DNA of 64,000 nt. It comes from Annona cherimola. Taxonomy: Eukaryota > Streptophyta > Magnoliopsida > Magnoliales > Annonaceae. A model generated the notes under the pieces. It was given only the letters and a program-made list of their open reading frames with translations. It searched no databases and was not told the origin of the DNA. The stretch spans positions 10,235,579 through 10,299,578 of the forward strand of contig CM059975.1 of assembly GCA_030490835.1 (NCBI GenBank). Direction: 5' to 3'. Shown here piece by piece: positions 21,727 through 32,593 of the stretch. Position 1 is the stretch's first letter; every line of letters begins with the position of its first letter. Both the position numbers and the translations under genes were made by a program.

Positions 21727-21995
21727 GGTGTGTTTGGAAAATTATAAAATTTTTAAATGAGTAATTTTTTGGTATAAAAGCTATTAAATTGAAAAAAAAT
21801 GACGTGAATAGTAAAATTAATAATGAGAAGTAAAGAGAATAAAATTAAAATAGATAATTTAGTTGTGATAGTAGTTATGTAAAAATAATTGAAAGGTAAA
21901 ATAATTATATTGTAAAATGTGGAGAAATAATAAAAAATATGATAATTATAAAAAGTGAAAAGTTTTAAATTTTAAAATTTTAGTTTGACATCTTT
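21727..21995. mobile_element. Family T MITE, copy 5
   Basis: Starts GGTGTGTTTGGAAAATTATAAAATTT and carries the family interior (GTAAAATTAATAATGAGAAGTAAAGAGAATAAAATTAAAATAGA). The right end fades into AT-rich sequence without a clear TIR. It lies about 400 bp upstream of TLP2. Confidence 0.6.
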
Positions 21996-22403
21996 TATTA
22001 TTCGCTAATATAAAATCCGTGAATTAAATAATATCACGAGTAAGAGTAGTCCCAGTGGGATAACGAGGGAATTGATCAACGAGAAATGTCTAATCTGATT
22101 AAGATTTTCTAAATTAAAGAAAATAAGAAAATTTTAGTTTAAGAGAATTTCTCAAATGGAATATTTAAAAGAATAAGAAATAAATATAAGAAAAATATCT
22201 TCTTGTCATCTCCTACTCTTCTTGTCATTTCTTCTCCTTTATGCTGGCTCTGCCAGGATGGGAAAATATATTACCCTGTTCATCTCAACTTGTCCTTGCT
22301 GGAACGCGATGAAACTTCCCAACGCAAGTCAAGTCAACTGACAACAAAAGCCGACGGTGTTAGGGCAAACGCAAGACAAACCCACCCATCCCAATCTCCA
22401 AAA

Positions 22404-23126
22404 ATGGCCTTCTTCTCATTCCACTCCCTTCTCGTCCTCCCTCTCTGCATCATCCTCACCCATGCAGCTACCTTCGAGATCCGGAACCGATGCACGTACA
22501 CCGTTTGGGCCGGTGCCATCCCCGGCGGAGGCCGCCGGCTGGACAGTGGGCAGGAGTGGGTCATCTCCGCCCAACCCGGCGACACTCCAGGACGCATCTG
22601 GCCACGCACCGGATGCGACTTTGATGCTGACGGCAACGGGCAGTGCGAGACCGGCGACTGCGGCGGCGTGCTGGAGTGCAAAAGGTTCGGTCAACCTCCC
22701 AACACCATCGCCGAGTACTCCCTGACGCAGTCCGGTGATTTTGACTACATGGACATTTCTCTTGTCGAAGGATTCAATGTCCCCATGGAATTCACCGCTG
22801 TATCTGGCTGTAACAAAACGATCAGGTGCGCTGCAGACATCGTGGGTGAGTGCCCCATAGAGCTCAAGGCACCGGGCGGTTGCAACAACCCCTGCACCGT
22901 CTTCAAGACCGATGAGTACTGCTGCACCAACTCCACCAAATGCTCGCCCACCAACTTCTCCAGGTTCTTCAAGGATCGTTGCCCAGATGTGTACAGTTAC
23001 CCTCGGGATGATGAAACCAGCACATTTAATTGCCCTACTGGCGCTAATTACAGGATTGTGTTTTGTCCGGATGGTCGCACGCCCTCTGCTCTACCCACAA
23101 TGGCTCAGATTATTGTTATTTTTTGA
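22404..23126 (+). CDS. Thaumatin-like protein with C-terminal extension (TLP2)
   Basis: 240 aa, single exon. The frame is open from 22203, but the start at 22404 is chosen because a signal peptide ([19 protein letters not shown]) follows it and mature ATFEI then aligns with TLP1 and TLP3. It has 16 Cys, the thaumatin signature ([16 protein letters not shown]) and the acidic-cleft residues. A predicted N-glycosylation site, NSTK, lies in the late loop. After the last Cys it carries an extra 17 or so residues ([18 protein letters not shown]) ending hydrophobic. Vacuolar PR-5/osmotins also have C-terminal propeptides, so this tail may direct vacuolar sorting (inference). It is the most diverged of the three genes (for example [18 protein letters not shown]), although its tail and 3' UTR are nearly those of TLP3. 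Confidence 0.94.
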   Translation: MAFFSFHSLLVLPLCIILTHAATFEIRNRCTYTVWAGAIPGGGRRLDSGQEWVISAQPGDTPGRIWPRTGCDFDADGNGQCETGDCGGVLECKRFGQPPNTIAEYSLTQSGDFDYMDISLVEGFNVPMEFTAVSGCNKTIRCAADIVGECPIELKAPGGCNNPCTVFKTDEYCCTNSTKCSPTNFSRFFKDRCPDVYSYPRDDETSTFNCPTGANYRIVFCPDGRTPSALPTMAQIIVIF

Positions 23127-23395
23127 AACGAGGTTACAATCGGTCCCCTCCCTCCGGCAGATTTGATCCTTCAAACCCCCAACTGACGACGCTCGTGCCA
23201 AGTGCCAACAGAAATCGGTTGCTATTGTTTAACCACGACGCTAGCTGTTGTTATATCTCTGTTATAGCTCTGTTTTCTGAATTGGCAGATATGTGTTGCA
23301 AGAATTTGAAATGAGGATGATTCTTAGAAATCTTCTTTTGGGTTCCTGGAATTTATAGATATTCGTTATTATCCTATGGAAAAGAAAGACAGATC
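23060..23395 (+). repeat. TLP2 tail and 3' UTR tract shared with TLP3
   Basis: From the CGGATGGTCGCACGCCC codons through the 3' UTR to about 23395, this matches 29440-29770 with roughly nine differences in about 290 bp by eye. The adjoining coding sequences differ more. Such a sharp rise in similarity suggests gene conversion or an unequal exchange between the two genes. Confidence 0.7.
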
Positions 23396-23399
23396 TGTT

Positions 23400-24858
23400 C
23401 CGGCCTCGTGAAATTTTTTTTTTCCAGCTTTAAAAATAAATGCTTAATTAATTCCCTAGCAAAAATTTAAAGCATTTAATTCTTTAACCGAATTCGAAAA
23501 GTATATCACATAAATATTTTGTATTGTGTTTCACATTCTGATTTTACATCTCCAACGAGAAAACCCTTGAGTAAAAGAGTTGAATACAATAATCTAAAAA
23601 TTGATTATTTTATTGAAATGATGATGAAATGCGAAAATTTTTCTACGACTTTACAAATGCATGAAAAATCGTGTCTCATGAAAATAACAAAGATAAATGA
23701 GTACACTTCGCCCCTCGTCATGACTCGAATGTGTGGTACATGATGTCACGCGCCATAACTCAAATGTGTAGTACATGACGCCACGCGCCATGACTTAAAT
23801 ATGAATTTACGCTCAGCCCGTCGACCAGTGATGACTCGGTTTGAGCATAGTGAGAGGCCCGTCGGCTACACTAGTGACCTTACACAACAAGCTAAGTATG
23901 TTCTCAACTTCAGAATTTTCAAAGCAGACTAACATCTCCCGCTTTCAGCTTAATAAGCCAGCGTGTCCCACATTCAGTCTCTGGATTGAATAATTGAGTG
24001 GTTTTACCGAGAAATGAATTTAACCGAATTTAAAAAATATGTTTGAGTCAACTTGGACTATCTAAAGAGGTTTGGGCCCAATTGGGCTTGTTGAAAAGAG
24101 TTTGGGTCCAGTTGAGCTTGTTGGGGGATTTTGGGCCCAACTGGGCCATCTTGGGCCGAATTTTGGGCCCTAGTGGGCTCGTTGAAGAGTTCTGGGCCTA
24201 TCCTGGGCTTGCTGGAAGTTTTGAGCCTAAGTGGGTTTGTTGGAGGGTCTTAGCCCAAGTGGGCTTGCTCGGACATTAATGCTCGAGTTGAACAAAGTGG
24301 TTGTTTTTTTTATATATATATATATATATGTATGTATAATAAAAAGGTACTGAGCCCCGTGTATCAACTTAACCCACTATCTGGGGAGTATTCACTCGGG
24401 GAGAAGCATATATAAATTTTTTTTAATAATATACATATACTTTTTTTTGAAGGTCTCTAAGATATACGTGTATATTTTAAAATAAAAAATATTTTTTGGG
24501 GGCCCGCGGGACAAAATATTTTTTTGAAGGCCCGTGGGACATATATATATATATTTTAGAAAAAAATATTCATTTTTGGAGGCCTACGAGACATGTATAT
24601 ATATTTTAGAAAACAAAATTTTTTTTGGACGCCCCCGGGACACATATATATTTTTTAGAAAGTAAAATATTCATTTTTGGAGGTCCACAGGACATGTATA
24701 TCTATATTTTAGAAAACAAAATATTTTTGGACGCCCGTGGGACACATATATATTTTAAAAATAAAATATTCATTTTTGGACGCCTGAGGGACATGTATAT
24801 ATATTTTAGAAAACAAAATATTCATTTTTGGAGGCTCGCGGAACATGTATATACATAT
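23400..24858. repeat. Insert between TLP2 and the BBE block, with two minisatellites
   Basis: No gene is supported. At 23718-23800 a short unit (ATGACTCGAATGTGTGGTACATGATGTCACGCGCC) is repeated imperfectly. At 24043-24280 about eight 30-bp units of the type TTGGGCCCAASTGGGCTTGTTG form a minisatellite; it is open in one frame as 10-residue repeats, which is a by-product of the period. At 24485-24858 about six units of 62-66 bp contain TTTTTGGAGGCCYRCGGGACATRTATATATATTTTAGAAAA. A (TA)n tract lies at 24311-24330. The whole segment is missing from the paralogous position after TLP3, so it is an insertion or expansion specific to this block. Confidence 0.7.
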
Positions 24859-24859
24859 T

Positions 24860-26807
24860 AGTCCTAACCAGACTAGTTGCAGCCAGAGCTGCAGATGTTG
24901 CCGGCCTTTGAACCCATCAACATGAGCAAAACAGTATTTTTATGGCAATTGTATATCGAGCAGTGATTGAATTGAAACGTTTGCTTAGTTAATTTGGGCA
25001 CAAGGTAAATCGTCTAATATGTTTTTTATGTGGTATATCAAAGACAACATTCTACCTCCTATTTACATAGAAGATAATAAACTTTCATTACCAAATTCAC
25101 CCAATGAAGGGTTGAACCCATGCTGCAGGCAAATGTGCCCGTATCTGTGACCAATCGGAATACCACCCAAGTTTATTCATATGCTCTACTAGAAATGAGT
25201 TTCATATGATGATAAAATTACAACCCACTTTATTTATTGTATTTATAATTATTAATTTTAGTGATATGTGTATAAACATTATCTTAAACTGGAACAAATT
25301 AATAATTATTGTAATAAAATAATATAATTTAAATAATAATTTAAAAATTGTAGTTTCAACATTCAAAACATATAAATAAATTGTCACCAAATTCACCCCT
25401 TGAGGGGTTGAACTCATGCTGTAGGCAAATTTGCCCTCATTTGTGACCAACCGGAATCTTACCCAAGTTTATTTATATGCACTAATGCACATGGGTCTCA
25501 AATGATCATAAACCTATAACCCGTTTCATTCATAGTATTTATAATTATTAATTTTAGCGATATGCTAATTTTCATCCAAATTGAATATGTGTATAAACAT
25601 TATCTGAAAATGGAACAAATCAATGTAATAAAATAATCTAATTTAAATAATAATTCGAAAGTTGTAGTTTTAACATTCAAAACATGTAAATAAAATTATT
25701 ACATAGATGGATGATTATAAAAAATATTAATACATTTAAAATGCATGTGGGCCTCATTTTGCAGACAACTATGTTGGACCATCTCTCTTTATTATATTAT
25801 ATATATTGGTTAGCAAATAAAAATTTCATTATAAAAAATAATAACATTCAATAAAATTAAAGTTATTTGACAATAGCGATAAACTTGTTAATACTTTGAA
25901 GTCAATGCACGTATGTATATGTTTAAAATTTTTGCCATACATAAAACATCACTAAACAAGATGAATAGTTCAGATTTTAGAAAAACACCTTCGTCAGTCC
26001 CAAATCAAACAGTTCACTTTAATGCCAAGTCCAGAAGTTTATAATAAATCGCTGCACTCTGTATCTTATGATTTCTGTTGTATATTAGAAAGGCTTTGTT
26101 TTGAAATCGCACAGATGAAGTGCTTATGAAAACTTTGCAGATTATAAATTGGAGACCAAACCGTATCAGAAATAAATTAATTAGATTCTGTATATAATAA
26201 TTGTGATTAGATTAGAGCAATTGAATCTTGGTAAAGCATGATAGAGTAATAGATTAGACTAATCCAATGTAAACAATAGATACTGATTAATTAAGAAATT
26301 TGGAAATACAGCGCACTTTCCTGCAGAGCGTTGAACAGGCAGAGGTGGAGAATAATTTCGTGTTGGGATGGACGGCTGCAAGCAGAAGCAGTCTCTCACC
26401 TGCAGCCGAGGCTTGTCCCATCCCTGCCGCATAACATTGGTATTATCGCTTTAATTGTTTTTATTGAAAGAGAAATTGGCGAATTGTTTTCGCCTCCGCC
26501 AGCCAGCCGTATTTCAGAAGGCCCGAAGTTCCATCTCAACTGATAATTAACTTTGTTCCAGCGAACTTTCATAAAAAAAAAAAAACTTTGTTCCAGCGAA
26601 ACTCAAAAAGAACCAGGCAATTAAGCAGCAGCAAATGGTTGTGTCAAGAGCAACTATTTTCACTGTGTTTAACATCCTATTATTCAACATCTTCCCTACC
26701 ACGACTGCATTCTCCGTTCAAGACAAGTTCCTGCAATGCTTGAACCAGCGCTTGTCATCCTCTATCCTACTTCCCCAAGTTGTTTATGCTCAAAACACCA
26801 CCTCCTA
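24860..26807 (+). repeat. Segmental duplicate, left copy (BBE upstream block)
   Basis: Matches 30924-32767 from AGTCCTAACCAGACT through the 5' leader and first codons of the BBE-like gene. Within it, 25093-25390 and 25387-25800 are themselves related direct repeats sharing GGGTTGAACTCATGCTG, GACCAACCGGAAT and GATCATAAA...ATTATTAATTTTAG. The match stops abruptly after CACCTCCTA at 26807. Confidence 0.85.
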
Positions 26808-26813
26808 TTGCTA
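26634..26813 (+). pseudogene. Truncated BBE-like (FAD-linked oxidase) pseudogene
   Basis: The first 58 codons match the intact BBE-like gene at 32594 with about five nucleotide differences in 174: signal peptide VVSRATIFTVFNILLFNIF, then SVQDKFLQCLNQRL and LLPQVVYAQNTTSY. After CCTCCTA the sequence switches to unrelated DNA and a TAG ends the frame at 26811-26813, giving a 59-residue secreted stub. The whole FAD-binding domain and the substrate domain are gone. Upstream, the leader also carries a small A-run insertion and a short duplication (TTTGTTCCAGCGAA occurs twice). The break is a rearrangement junction, not a point mutation. Confidence 0.9.
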
Positions 26814-26839
26814 GTCAGGCAATGCTCTTGCTGGCATTA

Positions 26840-27365
26840 CCATATTTAGGGTGCAGCTTACAATAAACAAAAAGTTTCAAGTTAAAATTTTTTAATATAA
26901 AATTTTTAACTCTTAGTAACTGTCTTTTTTAAAAATATTTATTTAAATATTATTATATATCTACCCTACTTTTTAATCATTTTTACACAATCAACTATCT
27001 TTTTTAACTTTACTATATTTACTTATCACATTATTTTATTACTCTTCAAAAAATTTTAAAGTTTGCTTAGAAAATGATAAAACTTTTGAATTTGTGTGAA
27101 ATTTTTTGAATTGAAAAAAGTGATGTTATATGATAAGGGTAAAAATGAGTAGTAAATAGAATAAAATTAAAATAAATAAGTTAATTGTACGAATAGTTTT
27201 GTGAAAATGATTGAAAATATGATAAATGTATGAAAATATGTAAAAAAATATTAAAAAATAAGATAGTTATAAAAAGTGAAAAAATTTATATTGAAAAGTT
27301 TTTAATGAAAAATTTTAATGATCGGCAAATAGGTCTTTATATTAAAATTTTTTATCTAAAAATTT
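26840..27365. mobile_element. Two family T MITE-like copies, abutting in opposite orientation
   Basis: About 26860-27065 reads in one orientation (CAAGTTAAAATTTTTTAATATAAAA, CTACCCTACTTTTTAATCATTTTTACACAA) and about 27070-27350 in the other (GATAAGGGTAAAAATGAGTAGTAAATAGAATAAAATTAAAATAAA). They lie exactly where the BBE-like pseudogene loses homology, so they may mark the rearrangement junction. Confidence 0.5.
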
Positions 27366-27421
27366 TATTACTTTCCAGACACAATTTTGAACATGACAAT
27401 CTTTTGCCATGCGAAATATGA

Positions 27422-28768
27422 CAATCATTGCGCGTGCATTCGATAAAGAGAGAGAACAAATGTGCAATAGGACAGTGGACGTAAAAAGTCAGTGTTAGGC
27501 TTTTCATTTTTTGTTACGCTTAATTTCTGAACAATTGATCGGTTTTACACGGTTTTTATATTTTTCAGAAACCGTAGGTCAATCAAACCAGGGGATCTAT
27601 CTTTTTTTAAAAAAAAGAAAAAAGAAAAAAACAGGGGATTTATGGTTCATGGTTCGGCCAGCGTCCCCTATATCATTTTATCCAAATTCTAAAAACCGTA
27701 GCCAAACACATCCAAACCAGATGTTCTACGGTTTTAACAACATTTATGTCTGTGGCACAAGACTTATTGTTATTGTGTATTAAAAATATTTAAAGCTGTA
27801 CTTATAGCAAGTGTGAATCTTTTTATTTTTTAAATGCAACGTATGAGCATTTTGATAAATGTCACTTATTACAATTTGTTAATGAGACAGGATCCTATTA
27901 GCCTGAGTTACATGATGGCTTATTTTGCCCACTCCAAAAGAACTTAATTTTTTTTTTTACTTTTTTATATACTTGTTAATTTAGATTGTTTAATATATAA
28001 ATCAAGTTTTACTAATTTTGAAGATGTTTATATATTTTTTAGATTTTGAATACATTGTTATTTTAGTAATTATTAACTGTTAAAAATAGCTAAAAGATTC
28101 TTTTATTTAAAATTCTAAAAAATATATACATATATCTAAATATAGTAATACTTGATTTATACATTAACATATCTATATTAACAACTTTATGAAAAATAAA
28201 AAATAATTGATAAAAATAAGTTATTACTTAGCTCAGATTAATAGGTTCATCTTGATGAGTTATTTGTTGGGCTCCAATAAATATAAGTTCATGAGAGTAT
28301 GTTAAAACTAGTCATAGCTTATCAAGTATTCAATTAAAATAATTTTTAGTATTTTAATCAAATTTTTGTTAACAGACGTAATGAATAATTTAGATTTATT
28401 AAAAGTATCAAATTTTACAAAAATCAAATGCTCATGCTTGCCACAGGCATATCTCTCCAAATTCTGAAAAAATATTCATAGTACCGCATATAATAAGTCT
28501 CGCATTGACGTATGACTTGCGTGAAACTCGTAAGGACTAAGGATGCAGTTATGGACTCGAGTAAGTCTTTGGGTCCACCATCCGTCAAGTCAATTTAAAA
28601 GATGGGTGGGGCCCACGATCCTTAGCAGCGGCTGCCCGTCAAGTCAATTTAAAAGATGGGATGGGGCCCACGATCCATGGCCGCCGCTGCTGTAGCCCCT
28701 ACAGATATCCCCAATCGCCCCTCTTCAGGCCACACAAGCCAACAAGAGAGAGCACACCCACTCAAAGG
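27422..28768 (+). promoter_or_regulatory. Upstream region of TLP3 (most complete promoter copy)
   Basis: The longest version of the duplicated promoter segment: it covers both the part kept at 8282-9100 and the part kept at 15582-15907 and 16644-17290, uninterrupted. Around 28155-28180 it has the LINE target sequence once (ATACATTAACATAT). The proximal portion contains a tandem duplication with two GGGCCCAC motifs, annotated separately. Confidence 0.6.
28582..28676 (+). promoter_or_regulatory. Duplicated proximal promoter module of TLP3 with two GGGCCCAC sites
   Basis: GTCAAGTCAATTTAAAAGATGGG...GGGGCCCACGATCC appears twice, 28584-28621 and 28638-28675 (unit about 54 bp). TLP1 has a single version with GGGCCCAC at 17191. 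The two sites in TLP3 are at 28609-28616 and 28664-28671. GGNCCCAC is the binding consensus of TCP transcription factors. Doubling the module may change expression of TLP3 relative to TLP1 (inference). Confidence 0.65.
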
Positions 28769-29503
28769 ATGGCCATCTCATACTCCCACCTCCCCCTAAT
28801 TTTCCTCCTCCTGCTCCCTCTTTCGACCACTCTCACCCACGCCGCCACCTTCGAGATCCTGAACCAATGTCAATACACCGTGTGGGCCGGTGCCGTGCCC
28901 GGGGGAGGCCGCCGGTTGGACAGTGGGCAGTCGTGGATCATCTCGGCCAACCCTGGGGTCACCCAAGCACGCATTTGGCCCCGCACCGGCTGCAACTTCG
29001 ATGCGAACGGCAACGGCCGGTGCCTGACCGGCGACTGCGGTGGCGTGCTTCAGTGCAAAGGCTACGGCCAGGCTCCCAATACGCTCGCCGAGTACGCCCT
29101 GAAGCAGTTTGCTGATCTTGACTTCGTCGACATCTCGCTCGTGGATGGATTCAACGTTCCCATGGAGTTCCGTGCTGTGTCGGGTTGCAACAGAGTGATC
29201 AGGTGCACTGCCAACATCGTAGGTGAATGCCCCAACGAGCTCAAGGCGCCGGGCGGCTGCAACAACCCTTGCACCGTCTTCAAGATCGATCAGTACTGCT
29301 GCACCAACTCCACCAATTGCTCGCCCACCAACATGTCCAAGTTCTTCAAGGATCGTTGCCCAGATGTGTACAGTTACCCTAAGGATGACCAGACCAGCGC
29401 ATTTACGTGCCCAACCGGTGCTAATTACCAGGTTGTGTTTTGCCCGGATGGTCGCACGCCCTCTGCTCTACCCACAATGGCTCAGATTATTGTTATTTTT
29501 TGA
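28769..29503 (+). CDS. Thaumatin-like protein, mosaic of TLP1 and TLP2 (TLP3)
   Basis: 244 aa, single exon. The frame is open from 28661; the start at 28769 matches the TLP1 start and gives a proper 25-residue signal peptide. It has 16 Cys, the thaumatin signature with Leu in place of Glu ([16 protein letters not shown]), and the acidic-cleft residues. Through about residue 172 it is almost identical to TLP1. The next segment ([12 protein letters not shown]) resembles TLP2, KFFKDRC...YPKDDQTS again resembles TLP1, and the tail [18 protein letters not shown] is identical to TLP2. Expected product: secreted-pathway antifungal or osmotic-stress PR-5 protein with a possible vacuolar propeptide. 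The BBE-like gene lies 3 kb downstream on the same strand. Confidence 0.95.
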   Translation: MAISYSHLPLIFLLLLPLSTTLTHAATFEILNQCQYTVWAGAVPGGGRRLDSGQSWIISANPGVTQARIWPRTGCNFDANGNGRCLTGDCGGVLQCKGYGQAPNTLAEYALKQFADLDFVDISLVDGFNVPMEFRAVSGCNRVIRCTANIVGECPNELKAPGGCNNPCTVFKIDQYCCTNSTNCSPTNMSKFFKDRCPDVYSYPKDDQTSAFTCPTGANYQVVFCPDGRTPSALPTMAQIIVIF

Positions 29504-29948
29504 AACGAGGTTACAATCGGTCCCCTCCCTCCGACAGATTTGATCCTTCAAACCCCCAACTGACGACGCTCGTGCCAAGTGCCAACAGAAATCGGTTGCT
29601 ATTGTTTAACCACAACGCTAGCTATTGTGATATCTCTGTTATAGCTCTGTTTTCTGAATTGACAGATATGTGTTGCAAGAATTTGAAATGAGGATGATTC
29701 TTAGAAATCTTGTTTTGGGTTCCTGGAATATATAGATATTCGTTATTATCCTATGGAAAAGGAAGACAGATCGCTGTGATTACCATGTAAATAGTTCTAA
29801 ATTCTCTGTTGACCAGCCAGAAGGAATTGAAATGCGTGCAGAGAAGGAAACAGAAAAGCAAACTAGGATGACAAAAGGAGCAGACTATGCATGTTATAGA
29901 TGAAGTCCTTCATTCCCAGGAACCCTCACAAAAAGGCCTTTTATTTAA

Positions 29949-30217
29949 GAGTGTGTTTGGAAAGTAATAAAATTTGTGAAGAAAAATTTTTAGGAGTAAA
30001 AGTTGTAAAAATAAAGGTAATGATGAATAGAAAATAGGATAAAGTTAACCTAGATAGATTAGTTGTATAAGTAATTGTGTAGAAATGACTTAAAAGTAAG
30101 ATAATTATATCATAAAATGTGATAAAACAATAAAAAAATATGATAATTATAGAGAGTGAAAAATTTTAAGTTCAAAAATTTTAGCTTGATATTCTTTCTT
30201 CATTGCCAAGCACATCT
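29949..30217. mobile_element. Family T MITE, copy 6
   Basis: A 269-bp element with ends GAGTGTGTTTGG and CCAAGCACATCT, flanked by TAA at 29946-29948 and 30218-30220. The interior matches the family. It is absent from the paralogous position downstream of TLP2, so it arrived after the block duplication. Confidence 0.8.
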
Positions 30218-30923
30218 TAAAAAAAAACACTTCTCTAGCAGCTTTCAAATTCTCCTAATTTTATATTTAACTTCGTAAGATTAAGATTACATAAATCTGT
30301 CCATCGAAAAAGATTGAATAAATCTGAAACTGGATAGGAGAGATGCTTAAATCCATTTTCTTTTCATTCAATTTAGTGTTCTTGAGGTTGTTCCAAACTA
30401 AGGATCCAGAACTTTGAATGGAATATGCTTGTTACTAAGACATCTTTTTCAATAAAATTTTTCCATTTCAAATACACCTGAGTACATTTTCATGTTATTT
30501 TTCTATTCCATTTAAGCTTATTGATGCTTCCGAACATAACTTTTATGATCTATACATGTCCTTTGCTCTGTCATTTTTGAATATTAATTCTCATGCTCTA
30601 CTGTCATTTCGTGGTAGAGGTTACTATTTCCTTTTATTTATTAGTCATAAATATTCTCATGCTCTACTTTCATTTTGTCATATGGAATATATATTTTTAT
30701 TTAACTTGAAGGCATTTATTTATGAGTTACGATTCAATCTTTGTTTCAAGTAATTAATTATGAGAATTGCTTCAAAACATATATGTATATTCCATACTAT
30801 TATCCATATGCTTGGCAAAATTTTACTAATATGCATGATCAAGGTTAAGATTAAAGTTCACAAATAAGTTTAAGACTTAATTCACGTTTTCTAGATGGGT
30901 TTAAATTGACTCCAGCCAACCTA

Positions 30924-32593
30924 AGTCCTAACCAGACTGCTGCTACCGGCCTTTGCACCCATCAACAAGAGCAAAGCAGTACTTTTATAGCAATTGTATG
31001 TCAAGCAGCGATTCACTTGAAATGTTTGCTTAGTTAATTTGGGCACAAGGTAAACCATCTAATATATTTTTTTATCTGGTATATCAAAGACAACACTCCA
31101 CCACCTATTTACATATAAGATAATAAACTTTCGTTACCAAGTTCACCCCACTAAGGGTTGAACTCATGCTGTAAGCAAATATGCTTACATCTGTGACCAA
31201 TCGGAATATCAGCCAAGTTTATTCATATGCTATACTGCAAATAGGTCTCATATGATCATAAAATTATAACTCGCTTCATTTATTGTATTTATAATTATTA
31301 ATTTTAGTGATATGCTAATTTTCATCAAAATTAAATATGGATATAAACATTATCTGAAAATGGAACAAATCAACGTAATAAAATAATCTAATTTAAATAA
31401 TAATTTGAAAGTTGTGGTTTCAACATTCAAAACATAAAAATAAATTACACCAAATTCACCCCATGAGGGGTTGAACTCATGCTACAGGCAAATTTGCCCT
31501 GACCAACCGGAATATTATCTAAGTTTATTTATATGCACTACTACAAATGGATCTCATATGATCATAAATTTGCAACCCGTTTCATTCATTGTATTTATAA
31601 TTATTAATTTTATTGATATGCTAATTTTCATCCAAATTGAATATGTGTATAAACATTATCTAAAAATGGAACAAATCGATGTAATAAAATAATCTAATTT
31701 AAATAATAATTCAATAGTTGTAGTTTTAACATTCAAAACATATTTTTAAAATTATTGCATATATGGATGATTATAAAAAAATATTAATACATTTAAAATG
31801 CATGTGAGCCTCATTTTGCAGACAACTATATTGGACCATCTCTCTTTATTATATTATATATATTAGTTAGCAAATAAAAATTTCATTATAAAAAATAATA
31901 ACATTCAATAAAATTAAAATTATTTGACAATAGGTATAAACTTGTTAATACTTTTAAATCAATGTACGTATATATATTTTTAAAATTTTTGCCATACATA
32001 AAACATCACTAAACAAGATGAATAGTTCAGATTTAAGAAAAACACCTTCGTCAGTCCCAAATCAAACAGTTCCACTTTAATGCGAAGTCCAGAAGTTCAA
32101 AATAAATCGCTGCACTCTGTATCTTATGATTTCTGTTGTATATTAGAAAGGCTTTGTTTTGAAATCGCACAGATAAAGTGCTCATGAAAACTTTGCATTA
32201 GATTCTGTATACAATAATTTTGATTAGATTAGAGCAATTGAATCTTGGTAAAGCATGATAGAGTAATAGATTAGACTAATCAAATGTAAACAATAGATAC
32301 TAATTAATTCAGAAATTTGGAAATACAGCGCACTTTCCTGCAGAGCGTTGAACAGGCGGAGGTGGAGAATAATTTCGTGTTGGGATGGACGGCTGCAAGC
32401 AGAAACAGTCTCTCACCTGCAGCCGAGGCTTGTGCCATCCCTGCCGCATAACATTGGTATTATCGCTTTAATTGTTTTTATTGAAAGAGAAATTGGCCAG
32501 CCGTATTTCAGAAGGCTAGAAGTTCCATCTAAACTGATAATTAACTTTGTTCCAACAAAACTCGAAGAGAACCAGGCAATTAAGCAGCAGCAA
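30924..32593 (+). repeat. Segmental duplicate, right copy, leading into the intact BBE-like gene
   Basis: Paralogous to 24860-26633, including the nested direct repeats (31130-31440 and 31440-31850). It includes the 5' leader of the BBE-like gene. The frame is open upstream of the chosen ATG back to 32348, but that leader is equally conserved in the pseudogene copy, where it holds an A-run insertion, so it is treated as untranslated. No TATA box was assigned with confidence. Confidence 0.75.

Noticed and set aside
22203..22403. 67-codon extension before TLP2
   Set aside because: It would place the signal peptide internally; homologous genes start at the equivalent of 22404.
24043..24279. 78-codon frame with 10-residue repeats (WAQLGLL type)
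   Set aside because: Direct product of a 30-bp minisatellite; no evidence of a real protein.
24625..24861. 78-codon Tyr/Ile/Phe-rich open frame
   Set aside because: Produced by the minisatellite period being a near multiple of three; no start context or domain.
28661..28768. 36-codon extension before TLP3
   Set aside because: It starts within the duplicated promoter module and is absent from TLP1; the signal peptide starts at 28769.
32348..32593. N-terminal extension of 82 codons on the BBE-like gene
   Set aside because: A signal peptide starts at the internal Met at 32594; the extension would bury it and exceed the family length. The paralogous leader is disrupted.
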